From NCBI GenBank assembly GCA_039028975.1, contig JBCCHB010000089.1, forward strand, positions 3,434 through 67,433: DNA of 64,000 nt. The letters are read 5' to 3'. Both the position numbers and the translations under genes were made by a program. Under the pieces are notes generated by a model. It did not search any database, was not told the origin of the DNA, and saw only the letters and a list, made by a program, of their open reading frames with translations. The stretch comes from JAHBNG01 sp039028975. Lineage in GTDB: Bacteria > Chloroflexota > Anaerolineae > Caldilineales > Caldilineaceae. Below, one piece after another: positions 18,214 to 27,722 of the stretch; the first letter of the stretch is position 1; every line of letters begins with the position of its first letter.

Positions 18214-19113
18214 CTACTTTGAATGAAGTGTCTCTAACTCTTCCATAGAGCGCGGCCAGTCTTTCTTTAAAAGCCTAGAAAGGCCCCGATCAGCAAGTAA
18301 CTTTCCACCCGTCTGACAGGTAGGACAGTAATTGGTCTCGTTGGTGGCATATTTAATCCGCTGAATCTTGGTTTCGCAGACCGGGCATGGCTCATTATAT
18401 TTCCCATGGACAGCCATATCCTCCCGGAACGCAGTTACCTTTTTCGGAAACCCATCCCCCACCTCACTACGCATTCGTTCCGTGAATTCGAGTAAGACTT
18501 GAGGGATGGCTTGGTAGAGCCGGGCTAACTCGTCATCACTTATTTTGGCGGTAAGCAGAATGGGAGAGAGTTCAGCTCGATGCAGAATCTCATCTGAGTA
18601 GGCATTCCCTATACCATCCAAAATGGTTGGATCCGTCAGAGAACGTTTCAGCGTATGGTTTTCAGCCCGCATTATTTCACAGAATTGTTCCAACGATGCG
18701 GTAAAGACATCCAGCCCCCCTCGCTCAAATTGAACCAACGATTCTCTACCCTGAACCAGATGCAGTGAAGCTCGTTTTTTTGTTGATGATTCTGTCAACA
18801 TCAAGGTCCCTGACTCAAAATCAAACCCGGCCAATCCCCGCTTACTAGGTATCTTCTTTCCAGCCGCTTCCCACTGCAAGCGGCCACTGATCATCAGATG
18901 CAAAACCAGAAAGCGGTCACCCTGCAAACCAAAGATAATGCGTTTGCCCAATCGCTCCACCCGTTCTAAGACAGAATCATCAATTGCGTTGATCGGTGGG
19001 TCAAAGGTCCGGACAAGGAATGGGTTGGCAACACGGATCTGATTAAGCCGCTGCCCAACAATCAGATCCATTATCCGTTCTTGGTAGATGGTGATATCAG
19101 GATACTCTGGCAT
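18214..19113 (-). CDS. Formamidopyrimidine/endonuclease VIII-type DNA glycosylase
   Basis: 299 residues. Base-excision repair glycosylase/AP lyase. The start MPEYPDI keeps the catalytic Pro2 and Glu3 but has Tyr and Asp where canonical Fpg reads MPELPEV. The helix-two-turn-helix region is LTDPTILDGIGNAYSDEILHRA (about 148-170). The C-terminal zinc finger has CPVC and CPTC (about 241-265). Such MPEYPD variants form a distinct branch of the Fpg/Nei family in Actinobacteria and Chloroflexota, so the base specificity is uncertain. It is preceded by a tiny membrane-protein gene on the same strand. Confidence 0.85.
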   Translation of the reverse strand: MPEYPDITIYQERIMDLIVGQRLNQIRVANPFLVRTFDPPINAIDDSVLERVERLGKRIIFGLQGDRFLVLHLMISGRLQWEAAGKKIPSKRGLAGFDFESGTLMLTESSTKKRASLHLVQGRESLVQFERGGLDVFTASLEQFCEIMRAENHTLKRSLTDPTILDGIGNAYSDEILHRAELSPILLTAKISDDELARLYQAIPQVLLEFTERMRSEVGDGFPKKVTAFREDMAVHGKYNEPCPVCETKIQRIKYATNETNYCPTCQTGGKLLADRGLSRLLKKDWPRSMEELETLHSK

Positions 19114-19155
19114 CAGAACTAGGTGCTTGATTTCATATTCAGCCTATGATGACAG

Positions 19156-19365
19156 CTACGAATCCATTCGTAAGAAGACGCTATACAATATAAACAAAAG
19201 CCCTAACATGGGCAGACCAAAGATCGCAAATCCAATATACTCTTCCAAATATGGATACGCGTTCAAACCTAATGCCATACCGATCAACATCATGCCCAGG
19301 AGATGAATCATTATGCTGAGTCGAGTATGACTTTCCAAAGGACTTTGCTTTTCTTGCTGTTTCAT
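19156..19365 (-). CDS. Small two-helix membrane protein
   Basis: 69 residues. A polar N-terminus (about 1-14) is followed by two hydrophobic segments, about 16-33 (LSIMIHLLGMMLIGMALG) and 43-64 (IGFAIFGLPMLGLLFILYSV), ending LRMDS, so it is likely an inner-membrane hairpin. GAAGGTGAT just upstream of the ATG is a good ribosome-binding site, which is the main reason to accept it as a gene. It lies 42 bp before fpg on the same strand. No family recognised. Confidence 0.55.
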   Translation of the reverse strand: MKQQEKQSPLESHTRLSIMIHLLGMMLIGMALGLNAYPYLEEYIGFAIFGLPMLGLLFILYSVFLRMDS

Positions 19366-19491
19366 CTATCACCTTCAATACTATATATGGTAGTCCGCAG
19401 TCACTTAGTCTTTTCGTCTTTGGTCGGCTTGATGCATCTCCAGTGTATTGGGATCCGTTGATATTCAATTCTGCTTATGAACGACTACACT

Positions 19492-20007
19492 CTAGCACCT
19501 GACGACAATTGTCCCTGCGGCCCAATCATAAAGCGTTCGGTGTTTTGGTGAGAGCCAAAGCATCGCCAAGTAGAGTCCAGCTAATCCGTAAGCCAACCCA
19601 GTCAGAATCCATAAGTACGCAGGGATTGGTGGCGAGGCATAGCTCAGTTGAAAAACAGCCGTGTGGCCCAATTGCCATGGTAGGAATTTGACCAGCGACC
19701 GGATCAATGACTGCATTAAACCCGGCTCGTGAGTTCCCCTAACCTGAATGCCTACCCGCCTCTTGCCCCACGTCCCCTGGGATGGTCCTGCCTCGCTTAA
19801 CGAAAAATACAAGACCACTGGAAGAATCATCAAGACAAATGCACTGATATCACTACGAACGGGACCGGCGAAAAATCTCTGAAGGAGTGGGTAGAGTCCG
19901 GGAATCAACGTCAACAAAGCCAACAACAGGGAATATCCCAAAAGGAGCAGATAGTCCCAAGCGAATGCCTTGAGCCGGTCGATTGGTTTGGCCAAGACGG
20001 GAGTCAT
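19492..20007 (-). CDS. RDD family membrane protein
   Basis: 171 residues with four hydrophobic segments. The N-terminal motif PIDRLKAFAWDYLLLLGYS is the RDD signature region (Arg and two Asp). Further on QGTWGKRRVGIQVRG and SPKHRTLYDWAAGTIVVR match the conserved RDD C-terminal segments, with the loop Gly-Lys-Arg and the DWAAGT box. RDD proteins are integral membrane proteins of mostly unknown role; some have been linked to Na+/H+ exchange. It follows the LLM oxidoreductase by 17 bp on the same strand, so the two are probably cotranscribed. Confidence 0.85.
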   Translation of the reverse strand: MTPVLAKPIDRLKAFAWDYLLLLGYSLLLALLTLIPGLYPLLQRFFAGPVRSDISAFVLMILPVVLYFSLSEAGPSQGTWGKRRVGIQVRGTHEPGLMQSLIRSLVKFLPWQLGHTAVFQLSYASPPIPAYLWILTGLAYGLAGLYLAMLWLSPKHRTLYDWAAGTIVVRC

Positions 20008-20024
20008 CTTATAGCACCGTCAAT

Positions 20025-21008
20025 TTACAGTGTCTTCAATGCTGGCAATACCTCATCCCCCAACATCTTGATGGTCTTTTCCTGATCGCTACTGGTAATC
20101 TGAATAGCTACAATATCTGTGTTCAGCTCAGTCACCAATGGTGTGTACGCTTCTATCAATTCCTCAACGCTAAAAACAACTGAGTATCGACCCAAAACCT
20201 CTTCCCGGGGCAGCGCGTCAGCAGCCTCCCGCAATTCAGCTGGATCGACAGCCTGGAGCCGACCTGGTGCACGCAATCCACGCCAAGATTTGAGTACATC
20301 CCACGCTTCGTCAGAATCCTTGGCAAAGACGGACCAACGGCTGGTGAGAAGCCCTGTTTGATCAGATTTGGGATTCTTAGCATCGCGGCCGGCTGGAGTG
20401 AGTACTTTTTCGATAGTATCGGCGGGGACTTTGACGGAGGCCACGATCCCATCAGCCTTTTCCGCGGCCAGAGCAGCCGATTTTGGTCCGCCAGCAGCCA
20501 TGAAGATGGGAACACGAGCAATGGGTGGGCTATAGAGCTTGGCCCGGTCGGTCTGATAGTATTCACCTTCATAAGTTAGCTTCTCACCGTCGAGCAGGCG
20601 ACGCATAATCTCCAGCGCCTCGCCCATGCGTGCCGCACGCTCCTTATATTTAGGAAAGTGATAACCCAGGGAACCCTCATTGATATTCTCACCCGTCCCA
20701 ACGCCCAAAGTGAAGCGCCCGCAAGAGAGACGATCAATCGTTGCCGCAGCTTGAGCAACCACGCCAGGATGAAAGCGCCAAAGCGGGGTTGTCACGCCCG
20801 TCATAATTTCCAGCGTACTGGTCGCTTGAGCCATAGCAGCCATAGTAGAAAAAGCAAAGCCCGACGCAGAATGATCATCGACCCACGGATGAAAGTGTTC
20901 GGATACAAGTACACCATCAAAGCCGGCATCCTGGGCCAGTTTGGCGTGCCGGACCAGAATTTCGGGTTGGAATTGTTCGTGTCCGCAGAAGTAGTAGAAT
21001 TTTGTCAT
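20025..21008 (-). CDS. LLM-class F420-dependent oxidoreductase
   Basis: 327 residues of a luciferase-like TIM barrel. The segments LVRHAKLAQDAGFDGVLVSEHFHPW, LEIMTGVTTPLWRFHPGVVAQAAATIDRLS and GRFTLGVGTGENINE match the TIGR03557-type, F420-glucose-6-phosphate dehydrogenase-like branch. It probably transfers hydride between coenzyme F420 and a small alcohol or sugar; the substrate is unknown. This implies the host makes F420, though no cof genes are in the window. Start ATG with a weak GGAAC upstream. It heads a two-gene unit with the RDD gene. Confidence 0.85.
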   Translation of the reverse strand: MTKFYYFCGHEQFQPEILVRHAKLAQDAGFDGVLVSEHFHPWVDDHSASGFAFSTMAAMAQATSTLEIMTGVTTPLWRFHPGVVAQAAATIDRLSCGRFTLGVGTGENINEGSLGYHFPKYKERAARMGEALEIMRRLLDGEKLTYEGEYYQTDRAKLYSPPIARVPIFMAAGGPKSAALAAEKADGIVASVKVPADTIEKVLTPAGRDAKNPKSDQTGLLTSRWSVFAKDSDEAWDVLKSWRGLRAPGRLQAVDPAELREAADALPREEVLGRYSVVFSVEELIEAYTPLVTELNTDIVAIQITSSDQEKTIKMLGDEVLPALKTL

Positions 21009-21049
21009 TTATTGTGTTCCGTAAAAGTATAATTGTTCGATGTTGCACA

Positions 21050-21390
21050 TATAGATGGCCAGAAAAACTTGTTCCCGTCTTAATGGGAATGTCCTTCCTT
21101 TTCGGAATAATCCAGAGAAGACTCGATAAGCGTCGGGGCAAGACTTCCGCGTTACGCAGAGTCACCCAGAGCTACACAGCGCAACCTTCGGTTGCAGGTA
21201 AACGGTAGATCAGTAATCAGTGACACGTGCCAACATCTTCGCGAATGGTGCAGTTTGTACCAATTCGTAACATTGAGAAAGGCTTCAAAGAGAGAAGAGA
21301 ATCTGAGTGAATCGCTGTGCGCGCCTGACCAGTGGGGCGTCAGTGAATCTTTGTGCTATCGCTACTCACTGTAATCTGGCGAAGTATACT
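21050..21390. repeat. Dispersed repeat family R1, copy B (interrupted)
   Basis: The left half, TATAGAT then GCCAGAAAA (21058-21066), and the box GGGGCAAGACTT (21135-21146) match copy A. The expected right end TCTGGCGAAGTATA appears only at 21375-21388. About 230 bp of unrelated sequence (21147-21374) separate the halves; it contains a small GCAACC/GGTTGC stem near 21181-21195. This reads as an R1 element split by an insertion. The whole region between the LLM and PhyH genes (21009-21484) has no credible gene. Confidence 0.6.
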
Positions 21391-21484
21391 CGAATTGACC
21401 TTCAATATCTTTATTACCATAAAGCCCCGGTCGTAACCGCACCGTAAAGGAGGGGCAGGAGCGTCTGCCAGAAATTCATACCGG

Positions 21485-22324
21485 CTACACACTCGCCACC
21501 TGACTCTGCCCTTCCGAACTGTGATCCATCTCCGGATCCAAAAAAGCTACATCTGATTCATCATCTTCAAAGCGCTTCATACCGACTTCTTTGATCGCGC
21601 TGTCCGAGACCTTATCCAACGGCGTATAGGAGGGATGATGGGCCTCCTGGTAGGGATTATTACGGGCCGCGTTATAACAACAGATGAGCGACCAGCGAGA
21701 ATTGTCCGAACGGTTCCGATCAGAACGATGGAGAATGTTGCAGTGGAAGAAGAGGGCATCGCCAGGATCCATTTCGCAGTAGACCAGTTCTAGACGCTTT
21801 TCAGCTTCTGCTACTCGTTCTAGATCAGCTCCAGCCTGATCACCCGTTTGGGCATGGGTAATACGCCCCATCAGGTGGGAGCCTTTCAGTACTTGCATAC
21901 AGCCATTTTGGCGCGTAGCGGGATCAACAGCAATGGAGCAGCTAGACATAAGCGGGTAGAGGACATAATTCTCATACCAGTAGCCATAATCTTGATGCCA
22001 AGCCCAGGCACCGCCTACATTGGCATCTTTTAGGATCATCTTAGAGTGGTAGTGGTAGACTTCGCCATCAAGAATCTGTTCCATCGAACCCACAACTCGG
22101 TTGCAGCGAGCAAACATGCCGTAGATACCGCTGCCAGGGTGATTCCAAAGGGATAACCGAACGTTGCCCCCCTCACCATCATCACGGCCAAAGGATTGCT
22201 GATCAAGTTGGCGATCTGCTATGGCAGTCCGGTGTAACAGGTCAATCTCTTCGGCATCAAACAGAGAGCGGACGATAACATAGCCGTCTTGATGATAGGC
22301 ACCGACTTGTTCTGGTGTAAGCAT
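21485..22324 (-). CDS. Phytanoyl-CoA dioxygenase (PhyH) family protein
   Basis: 279 residues, Fe(II)/2-oxoglutarate-dependent oxygenase. The facial triad is visible as WHQDYGYW (His and Asp, about 114-117) and HCNILHRSDRN (distal His, about 194-199), followed by the 2-oxoglutarate-binding Arg in SRWSLICCYNA. The N-terminal segment YHQDGYVIVRSLF is typical of PhyH proteins. Substrates in this family range from phytanoyl-CoA to ectoine and natural products and cannot be inferred here. AAGGAGA eight bases upstream supports the start. Monocistronic on the minus strand. Confidence 0.85.
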   Translation of the reverse strand: MLTPEQVGAYHQDGYVIVRSLFDAEEIDLLHRTAIADRQLDQQSFGRDDGEGGNVRLSLWNHPGSGIYGMFARCNRVVGSMEQILDGEVYHYHSKMILKDANVGGAWAWHQDYGYWYENYVLYPLMSSCSIAVDPATRQNGCMQVLKGSHLMGRITHAQTGDQAGADLERVAEAEKRLELVYCEMDPGDALFFHCNILHRSDRNRSDNSRWSLICCYNAARNNPYQEAHHPSYTPLDKVSDSAIKEVGMKRFEDDESDVAFLDPEMDHSSEGQSQVASV

Positions 22325-22873
22325 GGAAGTGTCTCCTTGTTGAAATTATCAAGGTTCAGTGAATCGGAGGGAAAGCTAGATAGAATGAAAGTGAAATTGA
22401 GACCAGTATATCACGACTGATGGTTGTCTTAAAAGGATGTTAAATACACACGGCCCATTTACAAACTATTTACAAATCGGTATATAGAGTTGAATCACTT
22501 CTGCTATGCTGTATACAACATCAAAACGGATTCGTATATACCTATGCTCAGTAGTCTGCAGTCGTCTGGTTGCTTAGTCCAGAGTTTGTTCAGAGTACAC
22601 TTACAGCATTGCGATCTGCCCTGAAATCAAGAGACGGATTCAGGTAGATTAGCAGGATCTTTTTCATCCTCCATGGTGCATCTTGATCCATGAAAACTAC
22701 TGATACTCGGCTTATCATCCTGGAACCAGTAGATCGCTCCACAATGCCGAGTAGATCACAAATATGAATTGATATTGCACCCTTCTGATTCTGCATTTTT
22801 CCTGGCAGTGAGTGGTAGAATTATGTGTAAACTTCTTTATTGAACTATTACACCATTTGCCAGGAGAGGAAAA
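22325..22873. other. Divergent spacer between PhyH and SDR genes
   Basis: 549 bp with no credible gene. It contains repeat R2 copy 1 (22614-22704), followed by a small CTACTG/CAGTAG pairing. The SDR ribosome-binding site GGAGAGG lies at the right end. No clear promoter hexamers were assigned. Confidence 0.4.
22614..22704. repeat. Dispersed repeat family R2, copy 1
   Basis: About 92 bp, roughly 84% identical by hand alignment (14 mismatches and one gap) to 32744-32835 in the same orientation. Conserved boxes include ATCTGCCCTGAAA, GGATTAG/AGATTAG, GGATCTTTT, GCATCTTGA and CTACTGAT. Function unknown; the second copy abuts the dnaE stop codon. Confidence 0.75.
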
Positions 22874-23719
22874 ATGCAGGATCGGATTTGTTTAATTACT
22901 GGAGCCAACAGTGGTATCGGAAAGGCAACAGCGGTTGCTTTGGCCCAACAAGGGGCAACCATTGTTATGGTCTGTCGGGACAAAACCCGCGGAGAAGCTG
23001 CACGGCGCGACATTGTGGAAAAGAGTGGCAACAAGGCCGTTGATCTGCTCATCGCCGATTTGTCTTCCCAGGACTCTATTCGCAATCTATCCGTAGAATT
23101 CCACGCCAAGTATGATGCCCTTCATGTTTTGGTCAATAACGCGGGTGCGGCGTTTGGTAGAAGGCGAGAGAGTGTAGATGGCATTGAGCAGACGTTTGCT
23201 CTCAATCATCTAGGCTATTTCCTGGTGACTGACCTCCTGTTGGACCTAATCAAACGCAGTGCCCCTGCTCGCGTCGTCAATGTGGCGTCCGATGCTCATC
23301 GCGGTATATCGTTGGAACTCCATGACCTACAGCTAATTCAAAACTATAGCCTATATAAAGCTTATGCCGCGTCAAAGCTGGCCAATATCCTCTTTACGTA
23401 CGAATTAGATCGACGTCTTAACAAGAAGGCCGATTCGGGGGTAATGGTTAATGCTTTACATCCTGGTGTGGTTCGCACCAATATATGGGGAGGCGTGCTT
23501 CCATTGGTGGGTCCTATTATTAAGTTGATTGGTCGTTTTACCATGCTCACACCAGAGGAAGGAGCGGCCACATCCATCTATTTGGCATCCTCCGTGGATG
23601 TGGAAACAGTTAGCGGAAAATACTTTGTGGATTGTAAGCCGGTTCGGTCATCCAAGGATTCCTATGACGAGGAGGTGGCCAAACGGCTCTGGGAGATCAG
23701 CCAAGCGTTGTGTTCATAA
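22874..23719 (+). CDS. Short-chain dehydrogenase/reductase, retinol-dehydrogenase-like
   Basis: 281 residues, NAD(P)(H)-dependent. The Rossmann motif is CLITGANSGIGKATA (about 4-18), with the cofactor-selecting region VCRDKTRGEAA, the NNAG motif at VLVNNAGAAFG, catalytic Ser in VVNVASDAHRG and the Tyr-x3-Lys pair in YAASKLANI. The VNALHPGVVRTN segment follows. The overall pattern resembles retinol dehydrogenases and WWOX-like SDRs, common in Chloroflexota; the substrate is not predictable. GGAGAGG upstream supports the start. It is convergent with the amidase gene, with only 10 bp between the stops. Confidence 0.88.
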   Translation: MQDRICLITGANSGIGKATAVALAQQGATIVMVCRDKTRGEAARRDIVEKSGNKAVDLLIADLSSQDSIRNLSVEFHAKYDALHVLVNNAGAAFGRRRESVDGIEQTFALNHLGYFLVTDLLLDLIKRSAPARVVNVASDAHRGISLELHDLQLIQNYSLYKAYAASKLANILFTYELDRRLNKKADSGVMVNALHPGVVRTNIWGGVLPLVGPIIKLIGRFTMLTPEEGAATSIYLASSVDVETVSGKYFVDCKPVRSSKDSYDEEVAKRLWEISQALCS

Positions 23720-23729
23720 TTATTCTGTT

Positions 23730-26700
23730 CTAAAAATCCACATCAAACGTTCGGAATCGTCGCCCTAACCTCACCAGATCTGTCAACATGCGTCCGGTCT
23801 CTTCTTCATCTCGCCCTACAATGCGTTCGACCTTACAGCCTGATTGGGTCAATATTTGTTCGTCAATTGCGGTGATGCCGGACTGGTTCCCAATGATCGT
23901 CACATATTCAGCACTGCGAGCTTCGTCCAGACTAAAGCCAACAACGGGGCGAAAGCGGGTGATATAGTTGAGTCCATTGATCAGATCTTGGCGCGCAACA
24001 GGTCCTGGATGGGGCCGCTGCCAGAAGAGCATGTAGTGGCGAACTTGCTTGATGCCAATACCGCTCTGCACTTCTTCCACCTGCCGCAAGAGCAGATCTC
24101 GCCAACGCTGCCCCTGGCTCCACTCAATACCAGGACAGACTGTGCTGTTGTCGGGAAATTCCCGGTGGCCCCAGACGCGCGACAAGGAGATATCCAGCTC
24201 TTGCAGCAGCCAAGCCACTAAGTGAGCACCCGCCCGCAACTGGGCCGAGGTGGGGATCCGGCCATTCATAAAGCTGCCAACAAAGCCAATACCCAACGTA
24301 TAGTCGTTGTGCCTATATACATGATAGCTGATGTTTTCCAGTGGATTGGTCTGTTCAATTGAGCCATCAGCATGAACAAAGTAGTGATAGCCAATGCCAG
24401 GCCATGCATCTTTCCCTCGGGCCGGATCACTATTGATGTGTAGCTCGGCAATACGTTGGGCAGACATGGCCGGAGGGGTAGCTGTGTGGTGAATGGCCAG
24501 GTGAGTGATTTGGTCGACGCTACGCCTCTCATATTGAAGAGATGGATGGCGAGGCAAGTGGTCAACCATGTCGCGAATGGCTGGTTCAGGGACTATATAG
24601 TTGGACTCAACCTCCTGTTGTTCACTCAATTCGGCTTGTAGTTGTCGATTCTCTTCCTCTAAGCGTTGCTTCTGATCTTGGCTACGCAGGGCATCCCGGT
24701 TGAGCGCACGTACGTGTCTTTCTAACTCGTCAATCTGGGTACGCAGTTGGTTCTCTGTCTCAGTGGGATCAAAGATCCCACTGGAACGCCGCACAGAGGC
24801 CATTAACATCTCTTTCCAACTCTGCTCCAGAAGCCATTGTTTGCCTGGCGAGGTATGGTTGGTTAACTCGCTCAGCCCCTGGATCTGATCAATACCTACG
24901 TTTGGAAAGCGCTCTAATAACCAAGTGATGAGTTGAGCACCGGCATAGAGCTGTTCATCAGTCGGAACGTTGATATCAAAGGTACCAGCAAAGGCAACAT
25001 TAATCGCTTGGCGGATATAGGCCTCATCCGCACCGACAACTTGGTCCAAAGGCTGAGTTTGGAAGATGGCCCCGTCGGCTTCAATAACAAAGTCGTAGAG
25101 CAGACCTGGCCAATCTGCCCTGTGGGCTTCAGCCAACTGTTCCAACGAGGTATCAGGCTGAGCACCAGTCTGGTTGATTACGATCAATTCTACATCTGCA
25201 GCGGTCCGCACCACGTACCGTTCGGCATCTCTGGGCAGCTTCTCAATCTGTTTTTGTAAACGTAACCCTGTTAATGGAATTTCCGTTTGCGTCTCCAGCT
25301 CCACACGTAGCTGCTGCATTTCAAGCTGAAGTGACTCATTGGTCAGCCGTAACTTCTCGCGCTCGCTCTGAATCTGCTTCAATTGAGCTTGAAGGTCAAC
25401 ATTCTTCTTTTTGAGCGTTTCACTTATTTCTTCAAGCTCCCGCAGCTCTTCATTGTCAACGTTGCCACTGAGCATGGCCACATTGAGCTGAACTTGGCGT
25501 CGCAGTAGGGCCTTCCAATTCGGTCCCTGGTAGAATGTGAAACCAGGACTCGTTGATTCGGATAACTCGCCCAATCCCATGAGCGCGTCGGGCGAGAGGC
25601 TCAAATTTTCACAAAGCCACGCGCAGAGGCGACTCACCGCGTCTAACTGAAGCAGAGACGGCGGCTCCTGATCAAAGCTTCCAGCCATACAGATGTTAAC
25701 GCCCCGACTAGACCACTCCTGATCAGGTTGGGCTACTTCTTCCAAAGCCGCAACGCGAAAGATCTGCCCCGTGGCATCCACCACGAAGTGGTACGCAATG
25801 CCGGGATAGCCAAATTGTACATGGGTTTGGGCAATAAATTCCAGCCCGATGCTGGGTTCAGCGCCTGTGTGACTGATCACTAGGTGATTGATTTGATCTG
25901 GGTTACGCAGTCCATAGGTTCCACTTCTTGGTAGCAGAGATGCCACATCCATAAAGAGGGGAACAGGCAGCCCAACGTTATCTAGATTGTCACCTGTGGA
26001 GGTCAAAGTCAGTTCAGGGGCCTCGGCTGTTAACCAACGGGAGAGAGGCTTAACGTCCTGCTCTTTAAACCAGGTTACTCCTTCATGGATCATATCGAAT
26101 TCGACAGTGTAGTTCCCTGGCTGATCCGGAAGGGCGATCTGGGCTTGAATGGTTACAATCGCGTTGGGTAGCACGTCCTGAGGAACATCCGTGCGCAAGT
26201 CTTGGTCCCGTCGTTGAGGTAGACGCCGTCGATTGCGATAGTAGCGATAGCCCACTCGGAAAGGATGCGTCCCCCCCCAAGTCCATGTGAGTGTGCCTAA
26301 ATTTTGTAACGTAATAGCTGCTTCGATCACCTGGCCAGCAATCATCTTCTCTGGGAACTGACTGTCAAGCCATTCAATTTGGTAGGGATGTGGGCCGCTG
26401 TTTTGGTCTGTAGTACTCGGTACTGCCTGTCCAGGAGGAACCTGCTGGGGTGCCGTTTCTTCAAGAGTTGTTTGCCCACGAAGGTACTCCTCATGGGACT
26501 CTTGCTCAACTCCTCTCGGATGAAAGCTCGTTGTCTCAACCGCTGGCAGCTCCTGACGCATGTTCGGGCTATCTAATGTTTGGGAAAGTGGTCTCCGTAA
26601 AAGGCTCTGATCCTGAGCGGAGGGCGAAACAGCGTTAACGTCGAGCCAGCGATAGTCATGTTGTAGTGCGCCTACAAAGTCTTCTACCACACCCTCTTTT

Positions 26701-27722
26701 CCATCAATATAGAACTTATCAAATAGAGGCCAGTGATAGAGGCAAAGTGCCCGGATCTGTTGGTGGCCGGACTGGTTATTCCACTGGTTGATTTCAGCGT
26801 ACGCTCGTTGCACCCAGCCACTGTTTTGATCGACCCAAGGTCGGGATTGATCTGCCTCAGTGATAAAAGCCGGCAGATGGCGCATGGATTCTGGCACAGC
26901 CCGCATAAAGTCCATGAAGACTCGAAATTCTTTGTGGTAGTTCTGAAAAGGAACCTGAAGAAAGTCTTCGCTGGTAATGCGTTCTGGTTCTGGGCCATGA
27001 GTGTAGGCATGAAGGGCAAAGCCTTCGCAGTAGCGGGGACCAATCGCCTCTAAGGTATTGCGAAAGTACTGCACCCAGTCGCCGTTGGGGTTGCCATAGT
27101 ACGTTGTTTGGGTATTCCAGGGACAGACCGCACCAACCAATACGAGGTCGTCCTCATGCCCTGGTATCCGGTGAATCTCGTTGGCACAAAGACGATAGCA
27201 GCGGGCATACAATTCGGGTTCAATCACCTCACCCTGGCTGACAATCGCGGCCCGAGTGGTGCGGATTTCTGATGAATTGTCGGGGAGGGCGTTAAAGCGG
27301 ACAGCCAATCCGTGCCGGAATGGATCGGCTTGTTCGGGTCTATCGCTGAATATACTTGGGTGACGTGACCAATCGATCTGGATGCCAGGACGCTCCACGG
27401 CGTGGTTCATCTCATTGCCGATGATCCAGATCTTGCACCCCATACTGGTACGGACAAAGTTTGCAACTCGCCGAGAGAATGCTTCGTACTGGCTACTGTG
27501 GGGGATGGTTCCGTGGGGTTCATATCCGTGATTAAGCCGACAGATAACCCCAAGATGTTGATCGCTAAAAGGCCGAAAGTCAACACCGCTTAGATCGCTG
27601 GGATTTGCACCAATGGCTTCGCTAAAGACAATCCAACCGGGCTTTTCGGCAAGCAACATATGCTGCTCACCCCCCGGTTCATGTATGCCAAAGATATATT
27701 CTGAATCCAAAAGCGGGCGCAA
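23730..27722 (-). CDS. Multidomain protein: glycosidase-like barrel, NBR1-like Ig domain and three amidase (PGRP-like) domains
   Basis: 1330 residues from a TTG start with GGGGAG seven bases upstream. Order: a glycosidase-like TIM-barrel region (1-380, with the GNEMN acid/base-type motif near 100); a Pro/Thr-rich linker; an NBR1-like Ig domain (about 450-565); amidase-like domain 1 (about 604-745); coiled coil (749-817); amidase-like domain 2 (836-975); coiled coil (980-1040); amidase domain 3 (1064-1215); and a C-terminal domain of about 115 residues. Only domain 3 keeps the zinc ligands (HLAIHHTAT, then GHREFPDNSTVCPG). Domains 1 and 2 read ISHTGA and INQTGA, with Leu and Ser replacing the later His and Cys. 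No signal peptide is evident, which is odd for a peptidoglycan enzyme. Confidence 0.82.
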   Translation of the reverse strand: MRPLLDSEYIFGIHEPGGEQHMLLAEKPGWIVFSEAIGANPSDLSGVDFRPFSDQHLGVICRLNHGYEPHGTIPHSSQYEAFSRRVANFVRTSMGCKIWIIGNEMNHAVERPGIQIDWSRHPSIFSDRPEQADPFRHGLAVRFNALPDNSSEIRTTRAAIVSQGEVIEPELYARCYRLCANEIHRIPGHEDDLVLVGAVCPWNTQTTYYGNPNGDWVQYFRNTLEAIGPRYCEGFALHAYTHGPEPERITSEDFLQVPFQNYHKEFRVFMDFMRAVPESMRHLPAFITEADQSRPWVDQNSGWVQRAYAEINQWNNQSGHQQIRALCLYHWPLFDKFYIDGKEGVVEDFVGALQHDYRWLDVNAVSPSAQDQSLLRRPLSQTLDSPNMRQELPAVETTSFHPRGVEQESHEEYLRGQTTLEETAPQQVPPGQAVPSTTDQNSGPHPYQIEWLDSQFPEKMIAGQVIEAAITLQNLGTLTWTWGGTHPFRVGYRYYRNRRRLPQRRDQDLRTDVPQDVLPNAIVTIQAQIALPDQPGNYTVEFDMIHEGVTWFKEQDVKPLSRWLTAEAPELTLTSTGDNLDNVGLPVPLFMDVASLLPRSGTYGLRNPDQINHLVISHTGAEPSIGLEFIAQTHVQFGYPGIAYHFVVDATGQIFRVAALEEVAQPDQEWSSRGVNICMAGSFDQEPPSLLQLDAVSRLCAWLCENLSLSPDALMGLGELSESTSPGFTFYQGPNWKALLRRQVQLNVAMLSGNVDNEELRELEEISETLKKKNVDLQAQLKQIQSEREKLRLTNESLQLEMQQLRVELETQTEIPLTGLRLQKQIEKLPRDAERYVVRTAADVELIVINQTGAQPDTSLEQLAEAHRADWPGLLYDFVIEADGAIFQTQPLDQVVGADEAYIRQAINVAFAGTFDINVPTDEQLYAGAQLITWLLERFPNVGIDQIQGLSELTNHTSPGKQWLLEQSWKEMLMASVRRSSGIFDPTETENQLRTQIDELERHVRALNRDALRSQDQKQRLEEENRQLQAELSEQQEVESNYIVPEPAIRDMVDHLPRHPSLQYERRSVDQITHLAIHHTATPPAMSAQRIAELHINSDPARGKDAWPGIGYHYFVHADGSIEQTNPLENISYHVYRHNDYTLGIGFVGSFMNGRIPTSAQLRAGAHLVAWLLQELDISLSRVWGHREFPDNSTVCPGIEWSQGQRWRDLLLRQVEEVQSGIGIKQVRHYMLFWQRPHPGPVARQDLINGLNYITRFRPVVGFSLDEARSAEYVTIIGNQSGITAIDEQILTQSGCKVERIVGRDEEETGRMLTDLVRLGRRFRTFDVDF

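Noticed and set aside
21147..21374. Small gene in the LLM-PhyH spacer
   Set aside because: Short frames here have no ribosome-binding site or similarity and lie within repeat R1 copy B.
22590..22796. 68-codon minus-strand frame covering R2 copy 1
   Set aside because: The other R2 copy does not keep the frame open, so this is repeat sequence and not a gene.
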